From Carnimonas bestiolae (lineage in GTDB: Bacteria; Pseudomonadota; Gammaproteobacteria; Pseudomonadales; Halomonadaceae): a stretch of 64,000 bases of DNA. The notes below the pieces were generated by a model. It saw nothing but the letters and a program-made list of their open reading frames with translations. It searched no databases and had not been told where the DNA came from. The stretch lies in assembly GCF_051251125.1 (NCBI RefSeq), contig NZ_JBPCZL010000004.1. One strand, given 5' to 3'. Made by a program: the position numbers and the translations under genes. Shown in pieces: positions 17,708 through 26,528 of this stretch. Within the stretch, counting starts at the first letter, position 1, and each line of letters starts with the position of its first letter.

Positions 17708-18184
17708 CTAACTGGCTGCCTGGTCGCGGCAATCGCCGCAAACGCCCGATAGCTCGATGGTTTGACGCTCCAGCGAGAAACCGTGGCGGCCCACCAGTTC
17801 GGCAAGTAGTTCGTTTACCTCCGGCTCGTGCATCTCTTCTACACGGCCGCAGCGTCGGCAGATCACCAGCTGAAAGCCGCTGCGATGAGTGGGGTTGGGC
17901 TCGGGGCATGGGCAGGCGATAAACGCATTCAGTGACTCAATGCGATGCACCAGGCCCTGCTCCATTAGAAATTCCAGTGCGCGGTAAACGGTGGGCGGAC
18001 GGGCCGACGCATGGTCTACCGAAAGCTTGTCGAGCAATTCGTAGGCTTTCAAACCGCTAGGGGTAGCGCTTATCAGCTCGAACACGCGACGGCGAATCGG
18101 CGTGAAGCGCACTTTTTCATCACGGCAGCGCTGCTCTGCTATCTGCATCAATTGCTCTGCACTGGCGTTATGATCGCAATGCAT
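17708..18184 (-). CDS. zur: Zinc uptake regulator, Fur family (Zur)
   Basis: 158 residues from the ATG at 18184, which has a GGAGG ribosome-binding site; the longer frame lacks one. A winged-helix DNA-binding domain is followed by a metal-binding domain with two CxxC pairs (CRRCGR and CGDCRD) in the structural zinc positions of the Fur family. The segment ASARPPTVYRALEFLMEQGLVHRIESLNAFIACP is more like Zur than Fur. With zinc bound it represses zinc-uptake genes. No znuABC genes adjoin it; instead hisI, encoding a zinc enzyme, follows after 27 bp. A PerR or Fur assignment is less likely. Confidence 0.88.
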   Translation of the reverse strand: MHCDHNASAEQLMQIAEQRCRDEKVRFTPIRRRVFELISATPSGLKAYELLDKLSVDHASARPPTVYRALEFLMEQGLVHRIESLNAFIACPCPEPNPTHRSGFQLVICRRCGRVEEMHEPEVNELLAELVGRHGFSLERQTIELSGVCGDCRDQAAS

Positions 18185-18649
18185 TAAACCTCCGAACCAA
18201 CCAAGGGTACGTTTATCTGTGCCTGAAAAGCCACGCACTGAACGCTTGGCGCCGCTGCGTCTTGTGTTGTGACAGCAAGGGAACGATGTATCGCAATGAC
18301 ACGCAATACATGCCGGTGCGGTGGGCGGGCAGATTTTCAGAATAGGATAAGTATATCACGAGTCGGCCACTACCATGAGCCGTCGCCGGGGGAAGGGCAC
18401 TAACGAACTTGGTGCAGACCAATGGCAGCGCGAAGTCAGCGATATCAGCGAAGTCAGGTAGCAGGTACTCTGATAGTAAGCGTCGAGAGGCGGGGAGCTG
18501 AATTATCGCAGGCGAGCGCCCGCAGGCAGGGAAGTTGCTTAGCGCGATTTAGGCGCAGGCGGCGACGCAGAGTCACGGCCTTTCAACCACCGGCGCCCCG
18601 CGCCTTATCGCCCGATAGCGAGCAACAGCGGGAGCGCCCCAAGGGGTGA
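18185..18649. other. Intergenic region upstream of zur
   Basis: 465 bp. A short plus-strand frame here reads as arginine-rich low-complexity and is not credible. A stretch near 18350 (GTGATATACTTATC on the minus strand) weakly recalls a Zur site. Nothing else recognised. Confidence 0.4.
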
Positions 18650-19621
18650 CTAACGGCCCGGTATCTCGATGCCGTCGAATAGCGCAGGAATATCGGCGCT
18701 GGGAGTCGTGAGTGCTTCTTCAACCGTCGCAGCATCGAGATGGCCGGCAAAACGGTTGATGAAGTCGAACATGTAGCGGCGCATGAAGGTACCGCGACGC
18801 AGCGCCAAGCGCGTGGTGGAAGGGGTAAACAAGTGGCTGGCGTCGATGGCGGTAAGGTCGCTGTCGCGCTCATCCTCTACCGCCATGTGCGCCACGATGC
18901 CCACGCCCAAGCCAAGTCGTACATACGTTTTGATAACGTCGGCATCCACCGCGGTAAGCACTACTTCAGGCGTTAGGCCGGCCGTCTGGAAGGCGTCATC
19001 CAGTTGCGAGCGGCCGGTAAAGCCAAACGTGTAGGTGACCAGCGGGTAATTGGCGACATCCTCCAACGTTGGCTTATCGAGCCCCTCCAGCGGATGGCCT
19101 TCCGGCACCAGCAGCCAGCGGTTCCAGCGATACGCCGGCAACGATACCAAATCGGCATACATATCCAGCGGCTCGGTGCAGATAGCAATATCCGCCTGAC
19201 CATCGGAGACCATTTGGCCAATCTGGCGCGGCGTACCCTGATGAATATGCAGCGAGACATCGGGATAGCGCTGGCGGAATGCTTTGATGATGGGCGGCAG
19301 GGCATAGCGGGCCTGAGTATGAGTGGTGGCAATGGACAGGCTGCCCTTGCGCTCATCGCTGTGCTCCTGGGCAATCTGCTTGATCTTGTCCGACTTACGC
19401 AGAATTTCACCCGCAATATCGATAATCTGCTGGCCGCTTTCGGTTACGTGACTGAAATGCTTTCCGCGTCGCGCAAATATCTCAATGCCCAGCTCTTCCT
19501 CAAGCTGACGAATCTGTTTGGAAACGCCCGGCTGTGACGTGAACAAATTGTTCGCCGTAAGTGAGACGTTGAGATTGTTGGCGGCTACTTCCCAAATGTA
19601 GCGAAGCTGTTGCAATTTCAT
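18650..19621 (-). CDS. cysB: LysR-type transcriptional regulator CysB
   Basis: 323 residues, about the length of E. coli CysB. It begins MKLQQLRYIWEVA with the helix-turn-helix NLFTSQPGVSKQIRQLEEELG (about 25-45) and retains the conserved effector-domain stretches TTHTQARYALP and IHQGTPRQI, which bind N-acetylserine or sulfate/thiosulfate in this family. It activates sulfate and thiosulfate uptake and cysteine biosynthesis when sulfur is limiting. It is a single gene here; the cys structural genes are not in the window. Confidence 0.95.
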   Translation of the reverse strand: MKLQQLRYIWEVAANNLNVSLTANNLFTSQPGVSKQIRQLEEELGIEIFARRGKHFSHVTESGQQIIDIAGEILRKSDKIKQIAQEHSDERKGSLSIATTHTQARYALPPIIKAFRQRYPDVSLHIHQGTPRQIGQMVSDGQADIAICTEPLDMYADLVSLPAYRWNRWLLVPEGHPLEGLDKPTLEDVANYPLVTYTFGFTGRSQLDDAFQTAGLTPEVVLTAVDADVIKTYVRLGLGVGIVAHMAVEDERDSDLTAIDASHLFTPSTTRLALRRGTFMRRYMFDFINRFAGHLDAATVEEALTTPSADIPALFDGIEIPGR

Positions 19622-19879
19622 GATTCACCTTGCCCCGAAATATCGTTCAATAATTTCATGCCAGCGGTGTGCGCAACCATGCCGAATGCCCATCACCATT
19701 CCCTGTGAAGCGTATTTGTCATATTGAACGTCAGTTTTGTTCTATATAAAAAGAATAATAAAGGATTCTCTTATTACCATATTGAATAAAACCTCTATTC
19801 TTTGCGCGGCAGCCGCTATCACGGGGTCGACAGCGCTCGACGATAGCTACCGACGGTCAGCAGCGCTTTTCCTTCAGGC
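19622..19879. other. cysB upstream region
   Basis: AT-rich stretch of about 260 bp upstream of cysB, between it and the terminator of the sugar dehydrogenase operon. It probably holds the cysB promoter, but no site can be assigned confidently. Confidence 0.4.
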
Positions 19880-19910
19880 AAAAAAAAGCACCCTCAAAAG
19901 AGGGTGCTTT
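19880..19910 (-). terminator. Rho-independent terminator of the sugar dehydrogenase operon
   Basis: Hairpin with arms AAAGCACCCTC and GAGGGTGCTTT and an AAAA loop. The A-run at 19880-19887 gives the U-tract on the minus strand. About 20 bp after the stop at 19930. Confidence 0.92.
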
Positions 19911-19929
19911 CCACGGCTGAAAGAGGCGC

Positions 19930-21237
19930 TTAATTATCAGCTGACACTTTCCAGACCGTGTTGCCCACATCGTCAGCCACCAGCAGTGAGCCGTCCTGAG
20001 TTTGAGCAAGACCCACCGGAGCACCGTGCAGTTTGCTCTCATCGTCAGACAAGAAGCCGGTAACCACAGGCTGAGGCGAGCCGGCCGGCTTGCCGTCGTG
20101 GAACGGAATGAAGACGACCTGATAGCCACTCATCGGCGAGCGGTTCCAACTACCGTGTTCGCTGACGAATACACCGTTGCGGTACTTCTCTGGCAAACCA
20201 TTGCCGCGCGAGAAGTGCACGCCCAGCGCCGCGACGTGAGAGCCTAGCGCGTAGTCAGGCGCAATAGCGCGCTCGACCAGATCAGGACGCTGCGGCTGAA
20301 CACGAGTATCGACATGCTGACCATAGTAGCTGTAGGGCCAGCCGTAGAAGCCGCCATCCTTCAGCGAGGTCAGGTAGTCGGGCACCAGATCGCCGCCGAT
20401 TTCGTCACGCTCGTTGGCCACGGCCCACAGTTTGCCGGAAGTGGGTTCCCAATCCAGCGAAGTGGGGTTACGCACGCCGGAAGCGAATACGCGGCTGCCA
20501 CGTGTTGCAACGTCGATCTCAAGCACGTTGGCACGACGGTATTCTACTTCGAGACCGTTTTCGCCCACGTTACTGTTGGAACCAACCCCCACATAGAGCT
20601 TGCTGCCGTCGGGACTTGCCAGCAGCGATTTGGTCCAGTGGTGGTTGATGGTGCTGGGCAGATCAGCGAACTGCTCAGCATCAGCGGACATTTTGGTTTC
20701 ATTTGGGTTGTAGTGATAGCGCAACAGACCGTCAGTGTTAGCCACGTAGAGGTCGTTACCCACCAATTGAATACCAAAGGGTGAATTCAGGTTTTCAATA
20801 TACGGGTACTTCTTGTAGCTGCCATCGTCCTGCGGGCGCAGCAGTGTAACGCGGTTACCGCCTGTACCGCTTTTGCCCGAACGCGCCATTACCTTGTCGG
20901 CAATCAACTGCTTGGGCGAGGTAACCTTCTCAGTGCCAGGACTATTGCCTTCCACCACCAGAATGTCGCCGTTAGGCAGCGGCAGCACCTGACGCGAGTG
21001 CTCGAAGCCATCGGCAACCTTGGTAATTTTCAGGCCTTCAGGCACCTTGGGCGATTCGTCGTCCTGCCAGCCAGCGCGCTTGGGCACGTGAATGGGCGGC
21101 ATCAGATAGTTTTTGGCTTTCGGCAGCGGCGGTTGATCGCCCGTTTGCTTGGAGCCGCCTAAATCGGCTTTTTCACAACCGCTCAACACCAATACTGCGG
21201 CGATACCACCCACGAGTGCCAGGGTAGACTTATGCAT
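19930..21237 (-). CDS. Lipoprotein sugar (sorbosone/aldose-type) dehydrogenase, beta-propeller
   Basis: 435 residues from the ATG at 21237, which has a GGGGGGAA ribosome-binding site. A lipoprotein signal peptide ends in VLVLSGC, so the mature protein is probably anchored by an N-terminal lipid and faces the periplasm. The rest is a six-bladed propeller of the glucose/sorbosone dehydrogenase family, with repeats such as VLPLPNGDILVVEGN, LNSPFGIQLVGNDLYVAN, KSLLASPDGSKLYVGVGSNSN and SGVRNPTSLDWEP. Members oxidise sugars with PQQ; the substrate here is not known. It overlaps the preceding DUF2231 gene by 8 bp, a pairing I believe is common for this family. Confidence 0.88.
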   Translation of the reverse strand: MHKSTLALVGGIAAVLVLSGCEKADLGGSKQTGDQPPLPKAKNYLMPPIHVPKRAGWQDDESPKVPEGLKITKVADGFEHSRQVLPLPNGDILVVEGNSPGTEKVTSPKQLIADKVMARSGKSGTGGNRVTLLRPQDDGSYKKYPYIENLNSPFGIQLVGNDLYVANTDGLLRYHYNPNETKMSADAEQFADLPSTINHHWTKSLLASPDGSKLYVGVGSNSNVGENGLEVEYRRANVLEIDVATRGSRVFASGVRNPTSLDWEPTSGKLWAVANERDEIGGDLVPDYLTSLKDGGFYGWPYSYYGQHVDTRVQPQRPDLVERAIAPDYALGSHVAALGVHFSRGNGLPEKYRNGVFVSEHGSWNRSPMSGYQVVFIPFHDGKPAGSPQPVVTGFLSDDESKLHGAPVGLAQTQDGSLLVADDVGNTVWKVSADN

Positions 21238-21667
21238 GATTATTTCCCCCCTTGGGTCCGCTTGCGTTTCCGGCCAGGCGACCAATCACCAGCAATGCGA
21301 CCGTCAGCACCGACAGCCAAAGCCCCGTCGGCATGGTAGCGAACGCATCGCGGCTATGGACGAACGCATTGAAGATTGCCGCAATAATGGCCAGTGCGGT
21401 AAAGGTGAAATCAAAACGCACACCCCCTGAGGCACCGTAGCGGGGCATCCACGTCAGGAACAGATTGATTAACCGTGGAATGATGGCCGCTAGCAGGCCA
21501 AATACCAGTAACCAGGCAGCTCCTTTGACATACATGATTTCAGCGGTGTTGTAATAGATCGCGTCGAAGATCAGCGCAGCAACAAAAGCGCCATACGGAA
21601 TGGGATCGAGCAGCGAAAACAGCAACCACGCCCAACGTGGGACGGGTCTAGACGAAGTGGACGTCAT
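21230..21667 (-). CDS. DUF2231 family inner-membrane protein
   Basis: 145 residues from the ATG at 21667 (AAGGAG ribosome-binding site); the longer frame upstream lacks one. About four membrane helices, with SLLDPIPYGAFVAALIFD, WLLVFGLLAAII, FTFTALAIIAAIFNAFVHSRD and LSVLTVALLVIGRLAG. This matches the DUF2231 small-membrane-protein layout. It is the first gene of a two-gene unit with the periplasmic sugar dehydrogenase and overlaps it by 8 bp. It may pass electrons or anchor the enzyme, but no cofactor ligands can be assigned. Confidence 0.82.
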   Translation of the reverse strand: MTSTSSRPVPRWAWLLFSLLDPIPYGAFVAALIFDAIYYNTAEIMYVKGAAWLLVFGLLAAIIPRLINLFLTWMPRYGASGGVRFDFTFTALAIIAAIFNAFVHSRDAFATMPTGLWLSVLTVALLVIGRLAGNASGPKGGNNHA

Positions 21668-22127
21668 GTGGAGCTCTCCTTGAACGGTTATTATTGCGCT
21701 TGCACGCTTATTCGCGCCTTGCACTTACGCGTTACTAACGCACCAACTCAACGTTAGTAAGAAATTAGCAATTGTGCACCAATTTCAGCGCTACCGTGCC
21801 ACACAAAGGTAGTTTTCCGCCACTACCGATCGTAACGAGATGTGCCAGGCTGCGCGTGATAAGCCGCTGGAAAGACACCGCCGTAGAGGCGGTGGAGGAT
21901 GTTAGCGGCAGCTGAGCAGGGATGCGGCAGCGCGACTCGAGCCGGCGAATCGATATTCGTTCAAGGGCCGGGCAGCGTTGCCAAATGTGCAACATTTTGG
22001 GATACGGCATCAGTTGATACAGCCGCTGTTGCTACCGCCTTGGTAGCGCTGATTGATCCTTGTTATCCACCTGCCAATAGCGCGAACCGGTTCGGCGGTG
22101 TTTCTCGCTTCGCATAGCGACAGCACG
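21668..22127. other. Intergenic region between DUF2231 gene and NCS1 permease gene
   Basis: 460 bp without a credible gene. It must hold the promoter of the DUF2231/dehydrogenase unit. No repeat, RNA or operator recognised. Confidence 0.45.
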
Positions 22128-22150
22128 AAAAGCCCCGCATCAGCGGGGCC
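22128..22150 (-). terminator. Rho-independent terminator of the NCS1 permease gene
   Basis: GCCCCGC and GCGGGGC arms with a 4-nt ATCA loop, followed on the minus strand by a short U-run (A-run at 22128-22131). Confidence 0.88.
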
Positions 22151-22174
22151 AGGTGTACGGCAGGGCTGTTAGCA

Positions 22175-23803
22175 CTAACGGCGTGCGCGGCTATCGGTAA
22201 TCATGCACAGCGAGCACACCACGCTATCCAATGCCAGTGAATGAAGCACATCGGGACGCTCGTAATCGACACCGCAGCAGGCGCATCGATAAATACCGGC
22301 AGCGGGGGTGCCATCCTGCTCGAAGCGGGGTTCGCTAATGCCATCGTCCTGGCGTTTCAGGTAGAAACGCCCGCGCGTCACGATCGCCAATAGCGGTGTT
22401 GCCACCAGAGCCGTCACAATCGCCACCAGCGGCGAGTAGGGCGCCAGAGTGTTACCCAGCAGCCCGAAAAAGGCCATGATGGACAGCAGCGCTGACAGCA
22501 CAAACGACAGCGTACCCACCGGGTTAACGTTATACAGCATGGTGCGGCGGTACTCGGGCCGCAGCGGCGAGAGCTTCAGCAGATATTTGTTGACCACGAT
22601 ATCGGTAGCCACGGTAACCACCCAGGCGACGGCACAGTTCGAGTAGAAGCCAAGAATATTGCCAAGCATCTCGAACATGTTGGCTTCCATCAGCGCCAAC
22701 GCAATCGCCAGATTGATCAACACAAACACCAAACGTCCCGGATAGTGTCCGGTAATGCGCGTGAAGGCGCTGGTCCACGCCAACGAGCCGCTGTAGGCGT
22801 TAGTCACGTTGATCTTGATTTGGCTGATAAATACCAGAATCACCGCCAAGGTGAGCGCTAGCCACGGCGGCATCAGCAGGCTAAACGCCGAAATGAATTG
22901 CTGGATAGGCTCCGAGGCACCGGCAACGCCCGATTCAGCAACAATATAAACCGCCAGCAGGGCACCAATGGCCTGTTTGAGCGCGCCCAGAATAACCCAG
23001 CCCGGACCTGCAGCAATTACCGCGACCCACCAGCTACGTCGATTCTCAGCGGTACGAGTAGGCATAAAGCGTAGGTAGTCGACCTGTTCTCCGATTTGAG
23101 CCATCAGCGACAGAGCCACGCCGGCAGCGATCATCACATTGGCGAAATGAATACCGCCGTCGCTGTTACCGGCATAGTGAAGCCAATCGCTTACCACCTT
23201 CGGCTGCGAGTAAATCAGATAGGCGACCGGACCTACCATCAGCACCAGCCAAACCGGGGTGGTCCACACCTGCAGCTTGCTCAACGCCTTCATGCCGTAA
23301 ATCACCAGCGGTATGACGATCAGCGTCGAAAGCAAATAGCCCGCCCACAGCGGTATGCCCAATCCTATCCGCAGCCCCTGGGCCATGATTGAGCCTTCGG
23401 TGGCAAAGAAGATAAAGGTAAAGGTGGCAAAGATGATGCTGGTAAGCACCGAGCCAAAGTAGCCGAAGCCTGCGCCGCGCGTTAGCAGATCAAGATCGAT
23501 GTTATAGCGCGCGCAATAAAAGGCGATGGGCAGACCGGTCAGGAAGATAACCAACGCAGCCACCGCGATGCCGATCAGTGCATTCAACGAGCCGTTGGTC
23601 AATCCGATGGTAGCGCCGATGGAAAAGTCGGCCAGATAAGCAATACCGCCGAGAGCGGTAATTGATACAACCGCAGGGCTCCAGCGCCGGAAACTTCGCG
23701 GCGCATAGCGCAGCGTATAGTCTTCAAGGGTTTCGTTGGCAGCGCTGGATGAGTTACCTGCTTGCGCAGTTGGGGGCACCGAATTGGAAGCATCGATGGT
23801 CAT
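22175..23803 (-). CDS. NCS1 family purine/cytosine-type permease with C-terminal zinc-ribbon-like tail
   Basis: 542 residues from the ATG at 23803 (AGAGG ribosome-binding site). The first ~470 residues form a polytopic NCS1 transporter: an N-terminal YAPRSFRRWSP segment, ALGGIAYLADFSIGATIGL in helix 1, and MAQIGEQVDYLRFMPTRT after the middle. NCS1 proteins import purines, cytosine, allantoin, hydantoins or thiamine with Na+ or H+; the substrate cannot be fixed. Unusual is a soluble C-terminus of about 55 residues with CACCG ... CSLC, two cysteine clusters about 22 residues apart, as in a rubredoxin-like knuckle or zinc ribbon. It is a single gene with its own terminator and no catabolic partner nearby. 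Confidence 0.88.
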   Translation of the reverse strand: MTIDASNSVPPTAQAGNSSSAANETLEDYTLRYAPRSFRRWSPAVVSITALGGIAYLADFSIGATIGLTNGSLNALIGIAVAALVIFLTGLPIAFYCARYNIDLDLLTRGAGFGYFGSVLTSIIFATFTFIFFATEGSIMAQGLRIGLGIPLWAGYLLSTLIVIPLVIYGMKALSKLQVWTTPVWLVLMVGPVAYLIYSQPKVVSDWLHYAGNSDGGIHFANVMIAAGVALSLMAQIGEQVDYLRFMPTRTAENRRSWWVAVIAAGPGWVILGALKQAIGALLAVYIVAESGVAGASEPIQQFISAFSLLMPPWLALTLAVILVFISQIKINVTNAYSGSLAWTSAFTRITGHYPGRLVFVLINLAIALALMEANMFEMLGNILGFYSNCAVAWVVTVATDIVVNKYLLKLSPLRPEYRRTMLYNVNPVGTLSFVLSALLSIMAFFGLLGNTLAPYSPLVAIVTALVATPLLAIVTRGRFYLKRQDDGISEPRFEQDGTPAAGIYRCACCGVDYERPDVLHSLALDSVVCSLCMITDSRARR

Positions 23804-24453
23804 GAGTAGCAAACCTCTAACATTATTATGAGTTGTTATACGTAAGCGAAGATGCCTCAAGCGCTGTATCGCTGGCAAGCAAAACCACCGGCGTGGATTA
23901 TTTTGCGCAACCAGCGACGTTAATCGCCGTCACCGCACCCGATCGCAACACCGCGCGCATCGCCCGATCGCTGGCTTCTGGGCTTATTGCGAGGCATTAA
24001 AATGCTATCTGGTGAACAGTGAATTTCAGTTATGGCAGCGCGGTAGGGCGCAGAGGATTGATTAGTGGCAAAGCGCAGCGGCGGGGAAAACGGTACCAGC
24101 AGGGCTGTGAGAAGGGGCCGCCAGCAATGAGCGCGGGCTAGCGTGTCAGGAGCTCGAGCAATTGGTCAGGGTAACGGCGTGGCATGGGCTCGGATGAGTG
24201 ATCGGCCAGGGCGGCGCGATAGGGCTTGAACGACGGTCGGTTAGCGTCGCGGTAAAGGCTCGAAAGAGTGGGCAAAAGCAAAGCGCAGCAGCAAGACGAA
24301 CGCTGCCAGCAGGGCGGTGAGAAGGAGGACTTCTAACCCTGAATTTCAGTCGGACAACGCGAGGGACATACCGTTTTACGTGGCAGCCAATATAAAGGAA
24401 CACAGATGGCCAGAGTCAGCCAACTGTGTGCCAGAAACCGCGAGGAAGGGTGA
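23804..24453. other. 650-bp gene-poor region with imperfect direct repeat
   Basis: No complete gene. Two similar ~45-bp blocks near 24068-24115 and 24283-24327 share CAAAGCGCAGC and CCAGCAGGGC-GTGAGAAGG. On the minus strand a frame ending at 24138 gives a protein-like tail (RPSFKPYRAALADHSSEP ... LLELLTR) without a start, which may be a gene remnant. Confidence 0.4.
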
Positions 24454-25113
24454 TTAAGCGGATAGTAAAGGCTTCACCTGCGCAGCTAGTGCTTCGCCGA
24501 GCTCGCGGTTGTTTTCGCGGGTGAAATGAATGCCATCGACGCCATCCGTTGAGATGACGCTGCCCGCGTCGAAAAACGCTACGCCCATGATCTTGGCAAG
24601 GGTACGGTAGCGCGAGGCAAGCTGTTGGCTTTTCTCGGTGCCGCCGTCGAACATATCGGCAAACCAGGGTTGGTCAAGAGGTCCCAGCGGAGGCGGAGAC
24701 ACGACCAGTACCTGCGGCGCGGGATAGGCCGTACCGCCAGCGTACTGGGAGTCCTTCACCTGACCAACCAGCTGCTGCATGCCTCTGGCAATATCGTAAG
24801 GAGTGCGCTGGAGGTACCCCTTGGTATCGTTGGTGCCCAGCATGATAATCACCAGATCGAGCGGCGCATGGCTGCCCAGCGTTGCTGGCAGATAATTAGC
24901 GCCATTCAAACGACTATCGAGAGGATCATCAATGTTGGTGGTGCGCGAGCTCAGCCCCTCTTCGATAATCTCTACCTCAGCGCCCAGCTGCGCCGACAAC
25001 ACGCCGGTCCAGCGCTCGCCAAATGGGTAGCGGGTGACCGGCTTGCCTTCTTCATCGGGTACATGCCCCCAGGTAAGAGAATCGCCAAAGCAAAGGATTC
25101 GTTTGGTTGCCAT
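24454..25113 (-). CDS. SGNH/GDSL family hydrolase (arylesterase-like)
   Basis: 219 residues from the ATG at 25113. SGNH blocks are complete: block I FGDSLTWG near the N-terminus (catalytic Ser), block II GLSSRTT, block III GTND, and block V DGVDGIHF with the catalytic Asp and His. There is no signal peptide, so it acts in the cytoplasm. Relatives hydrolyse aryl esters, acetylated sugars or acyl thioesters; some have acyltransferase or perhydrolase activity. The substrate is not predictable. It is divergent from the M20 amidohydrolase gene. Confidence 0.9.
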   Translation of the reverse strand: MATKRILCFGDSLTWGHVPDEEGKPVTRYPFGERWTGVLSAQLGAEVEIIEEGLSSRTTNIDDPLDSRLNGANYLPATLGSHAPLDLVIIMLGTNDTKGYLQRTPYDIARGMQQLVGQVKDSQYAGGTAYPAPQVLVVSPPPLGPLDQPWFADMFDGGTEKSQQLASRYRTLAKIMGVAFFDAGSVISTDGVDGIHFTRENNRELGEALAAQVKPLLSA

Positions 25114-25306
25114 CCAGCGCGTACTCCCCAAGCGTTAGTTCAACGGTAGAATGCCTACGACCACGGATCTTTCCGCGTCAGTTTAATCATCGTTCGTGCG
25201 CGCAAAGCGTCACGCAGGACAGAGTAACAACTGCCATACTTGTTAACTATAAGACGTAGGCCCACTAGCGTTGGGTTCTGAATTGACCACCAGCAGGAAG
25301 TTCTCA

Positions 25307-26473
25307 ATGACAATAATAATGCCAGAATTCTTACACCAATCGCTGCCCAGCCTGATCGAGCTGCGGCGCCACCTGCATCAGCACCCTGAGCTTGGTTTCG
25401 AGGAATTCGCCACTAGCGATTTGGTTGCGCAGCGCCTCGAAGAATGGGGCTATGAGGTGCACCGCGGGCTGGCGGGTACCGGCGTGGTAGGTCAATTGAA
25501 GAAGGGCACTGGCTCACGCAGCATCGGTCTGCGCGCCGACATGGATGCGCTGCCGATCAACGAAGAGACGGCGCTCCCTCATGCCAGCAGCGTGCCCGGC
25601 AAGATGCATGGCTGTGGCCACGATGGCCATACCGTCATGCTATTGGCAGCAGCACACTATCTGGCCGAACACGGCAGCTTCAACGGAACGCTCAACGTTA
25701 TTTTTCAGCCGGCGGAAGAAGGGCTCGGGGGCGCTCAACGCATGGTTAAGGAAGGGCTGTTTGAGCGCTTTCCTTGTGACGGTGTATTTGGCCTTCACAA
25801 CATGCCCGGCATTCCCGTGGGTACCTTCGGGCTGCGTGCGGGGCCATTTCTGGCATCGTCTGACACCTATATCATTACTATCAACGGACACGGCGGGCAC
25901 GGTGCCTTACCACATACCACCACTGATCCAGTCGTTGCTGCCGCGCATATCGTTGTCGCGCTGCAGTCGATCGTTGCGCGTAATGTGGCACCGCTCGACA
26001 CTGCCATTATCACGGTGGGGGCCATCCACGCAGGCGATGCGCCCAATGTGATACCGGAAACCGCCGAGCTGCGGCTATCGGTGCGCGCCCTTAACGCGGA
26101 AGTACGGGCACTGCTGGCGCAGCGCATCCGCGAACTGGTAACCGCCGAGGCCCAGGCGTATTGCTGCAGTGCCACTATTGACACCGATACCAGTTATCCG
26201 GTGCTGGTGAATGACACGGCATCCAGCGAATTCGCGCGTCAGGTAATACTCGATCACTTCGGAGAGGAGCATCTTGATTACCCGATGGCACCGGTGACCG
26301 GCAGCGAAGATTTTTCCTTCATGCTAGAGGCATGCAAGGGAGCTTACGTGTTCATGGGGAACGGCGGCGACGGCAATATTTCACTACATAGTCCGTACTA
26401 CGACTTCAACGATGAGGGGCTGGCGTACGGTGCTTGTTACTGGATAAGGCTCGCGGAGCGTTTTTTGGTCTAA
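25307..26473 (+). CDS. M20 family metallo-amidohydrolase (hippurate/N-acyl-amino acid hydrolase-like)
   Basis: 388 residues from the ATG at 25307 with an AGGAAG ribosome-binding site; a TTG 12 codons upstream is rejected. M20D features: LRRHLHQHPELGFEE, the metal-site motif KMHGCGHDGHT (Cys and His ligands), FQPAEEGLGGA with the catalytic Glu, and PVTGSEDFSFML near the C-terminus. Such enzymes remove acyl groups from N-acyl amino acids, hippurate or auxin conjugates in the cytoplasm. The MHS transporter gene follows within 55 bp, suggesting uptake and hydrolysis of one amide compound. Confidence 0.92.
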   Translation: MTIIMPEFLHQSLPSLIELRRHLHQHPELGFEEFATSDLVAQRLEEWGYEVHRGLAGTGVVGQLKKGTGSRSIGLRADMDALPINEETALPHASSVPGKMHGCGHDGHTVMLLAAAHYLAEHGSFNGTLNVIFQPAEEGLGGAQRMVKEGLFERFPCDGVFGLHNMPGIPVGTFGLRAGPFLASSDTYIITINGHGGHGALPHTTTDPVVAAAHIVVALQSIVARNVAPLDTAIITVGAIHAGDAPNVIPETAELRLSVRALNAEVRALLAQRIRELVTAEAQAYCCSATIDTDTSYPVLVNDTASSEFARQVILDHFGEEHLDYPMAPVTGSEDFSFMLEACKGAYVFMGNGGDGNISLHSPYYDFNDEGLAYGACYWIRLAERFLV

Positions 26474-26528
26474 CCTTTACCGTTGCAGCGGCACAATGAC
26501 AATAACGAGCCACGAAGAAGGTCAACGT

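Noticed and set aside
18340..18365. Zur box upstream of zur-hisI
   Set aside because: Only a weak similarity to the consensus; not reported as a feature.
18422..18649. 75-codon plus-strand frame upstream of zur
   Set aside because: Arg-rich low-complexity translation, no ribosome-binding site, no family pattern.
24146..24403. 85-codon minus-strand frame next to the GDSL gene
   Set aside because: Pro/Ser-rich translation without a family pattern. A different frame over the same DNA looks more protein-like but has no start, so at most a remnant.
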